Source: Phycisphaerae bacterium
GTDB taxonomy: Bacteria; Planctomycetota; Phycisphaerae; UBA1845; Fen-1342
NCBI GenBank assembly: GCA_022842805.1
Contig: JALHOX010000231.1
Location: 1-7,501, forward strand
Length of the DNA stretch: 7,501 nt
Reading direction: 5' to 3'
The notes under the pieces were generated by a model, which was given only the letters and a program-made list of their open reading frames with translations, did no database searches and was not told where the DNA came from. How positions within the stretch are numbered: the first letter of the stretch is position 1; the number at the start of each line of letters is the position of its first letter. Below are positions 6,674 through 7,501 of the stretch, in pieces. A program made the translations under genes and the position numbers.

Positions 6674-6679
6674 GGAGAG
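6674..6679 (+). promoter_or_regulatory. Ribosome binding site of the DUF2231/cytochrome gene
   Basis: GGAGAG sits nine bases before the ATG at 6689, inside a small A+T-rich island (6662-6673) that stands out from its surroundings. It fixes the start and shows that the gene is translated independently of tssG. Confidence 0.6.
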
Positions 6680-6688
6680 CGATCAGAG

Positions 6689-7501
6689 ATGAGTCTGTTG
6701 CAAGAGATGCTCGCTGTGCCGAACGACCCGCGGATGCTGCACGCCGCGATGGTGCATTTGCCGGTCGCCCTTTCGGTGATTGGCGTGGGGCTGGTGGCGG
6801 CGCTGGTGTGGGTGGGCGGGCGGAACGCGACGCTGCGGACGATTTCGCTGGTGGCGTATGTGGTGCTGCTGGTCTCGGCGTTTGCGTCGACTCGCTCCGG
6901 CGAAGCGGCGGAGGGAAAGCTCGGTCGGCTGCCCAAGCCGCTCCGCGCGCTGGTCCACGATCATGAGGAGATGGGCGAGAAGATCTGGATCTTCGCGGCG
7001 GTGGCGGCGCTGGGGATCGGGGCCGGCTGGCACGCGAATCGCCGACTCGCGGGGGCGGGGCGCGCGGTGGCGGCCGTGGCGGCGCTGGGTTGTGCTGGGT
7101 GGGTGGCAGTCACGGCGCACTACGGCGGCACGCTGGTTTATGAACACGGCCTGGGCGCGCCGAAGCGCGCTGCTCTCGCCGATGCAGCCGGCGATGGGCC
7201 GACCAGCGCGAGCGCTCCGAGCGCCCGCGATCTGGCCGACCCGCGGCTGTCGCATTTCCGCACGCAGGTCTGGCCGGTGCTGGTCGAAAGCTGCATCGGC
7301 TGTCATGAGGGGGATGAGCCGGCGAGCGGTCTGAATCTGACCACGATCGCCAACATCTTGCGCGGCGGCGAAAATGGTGCGGCGGTGGTGGCCGGCAAAG
7401 CGGAGCGGAGCCTGTTGTACCAGTTGGTCGCCCACGTGGAAGGCGTTACGCCGATGCCTTTTCGCGGGGATCGGCTGAGCGACGGGCAGATCGCGGCGAT
7501 T
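6689..7501 (+). CDS. Membrane protein: DUF2231 domain fused to planctomycete-type c-type cytochrome domain, 3' part cut by window edge
   Basis: The frame is open for 271 codons to the right edge. Residues about 15-155 match the DUF2231 pattern: MLHAAMVHLPVAL with His 18 and His 23, four membrane segments (about 22-43, 51-67, 98-114, 123-143) and a closing HYGGTLVYEHG with His 144 and His 153. A polar linker (155-185) leads to a cytochrome domain with the heme-binding CIGCH at 202-206. TPMPF offers Met 256 as the likely distal ligand, followed by the L-S-D-G-Q-I-A-A segment typical of planctomycete cytochromes. Arginines cluster in the loops between segments 1-2 and 3-4, so both ends should face the periplasm, where heme is attached. 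It is probably an electron-transfer protein; the histidines of the DUF2231 part could bind metal or heme (inference). It lies 82 bases after tssG with its own Shine-Dalgarno. More C-terminal domains may follow outside the window. Confidence 0.9.
   Translation, partial: MSLLQEMLAVPNDPRMLHAAMVHLPVALSVIGVGLVAALVWVGGRNATLRTISLVAYVVLLVSAFASTRSGEAAEGKLGRLPKPLRALVHDHEEMGEKIWIFAAVAALGIGAGWHANRRLAGAGRAVAAVAALGCAGWVAVTAHYGGTLVYEHGLGAPKRAALADAAGDGPTSASAPSARDLADPRLSHFRTQVWPVLVESCIGCHEGDEPASGLNLTTIANILRGGENGAAVVAGKAERSLLYQLVAHVEGVTPMPFRGDRLSDGQIAAI

Noticed and set aside
6607..6688. Mobile-element end or attachment site in the palindromic gap after tssG
   Set aside because: The palindromes are short and GC-only. 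No target duplication, transposase or integrase is in view.
6672..6692. Six-codon open frame (MESDQR) whose TGA overlaps the ATG of the cytochrome gene
   Set aside because: It has no ribosome binding site of its own and consists largely of the Shine-Dalgarno region of the real gene. Coupling is possible but unsupported.

Overview
The window is GC-rich DNA that most likely comes from a member of the Planctomycetota. Three observations support this. One protein ends in a dockerin-like double EF-hand of the type common in that phylum, containing the stretch FVLALTDPAAY. The same protein carries a run of DCNNNGVPDDC-type calcium-binding repeats. At the right edge, a c-type cytochrome domain of the planctomycete kind is fused to a DUF2231 membrane domain. 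The class cannot be fixed from this window, and the assignment is inference from domain style, not from a marker gene.

Left part (1-3613, minus strand). Two secreted proteins are encoded head to tail and read leftwards. The first in transcription order (3613-1166) is an Asp-box beta-propeller protein with a signal peptide, a seven-unit calcium-binding repeat tract, a beta-rich domain and a C-terminal dockerin-like domain. After an 86-base gap containing a small hairpin comes a subtilisin-family (S8) serine protease. It starts at a TTG (1079), and its catalytic Asp and His blocks are visible, but it runs off the left edge before the Ser block. The two genes could form one unit that makes exported, calcium-stabilised proteins.

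Middle (3614-3847). This is a 234-base divergent intergenic region. It is very GC-rich close to the rightward gene and holds two inverted repeats. No convincing sigma-70-type promoter is visible.

Right part (3848-7501, plus strand). tssF and tssG, which encode baseplate wedge proteins of the type VI secretion system, overlap by 37 bases and are clearly co-translated. No other tss gene is in view: the upstream neighbour is divergent and unrelated, and the downstream neighbour is a membrane-bound DUF2231/cytochrome c fusion with its own ribosome binding site. The rest of the secretion machine must therefore be encoded elsewhere. The cytochrome gene is cut by the right edge after 271 codons. It probably belongs to respiratory or redox metabolism at the cytoplasmic membrane and shows no evident link to secretion.

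No RNA genes, insertion sequences, CRISPR arrays or attachment sites were seen.
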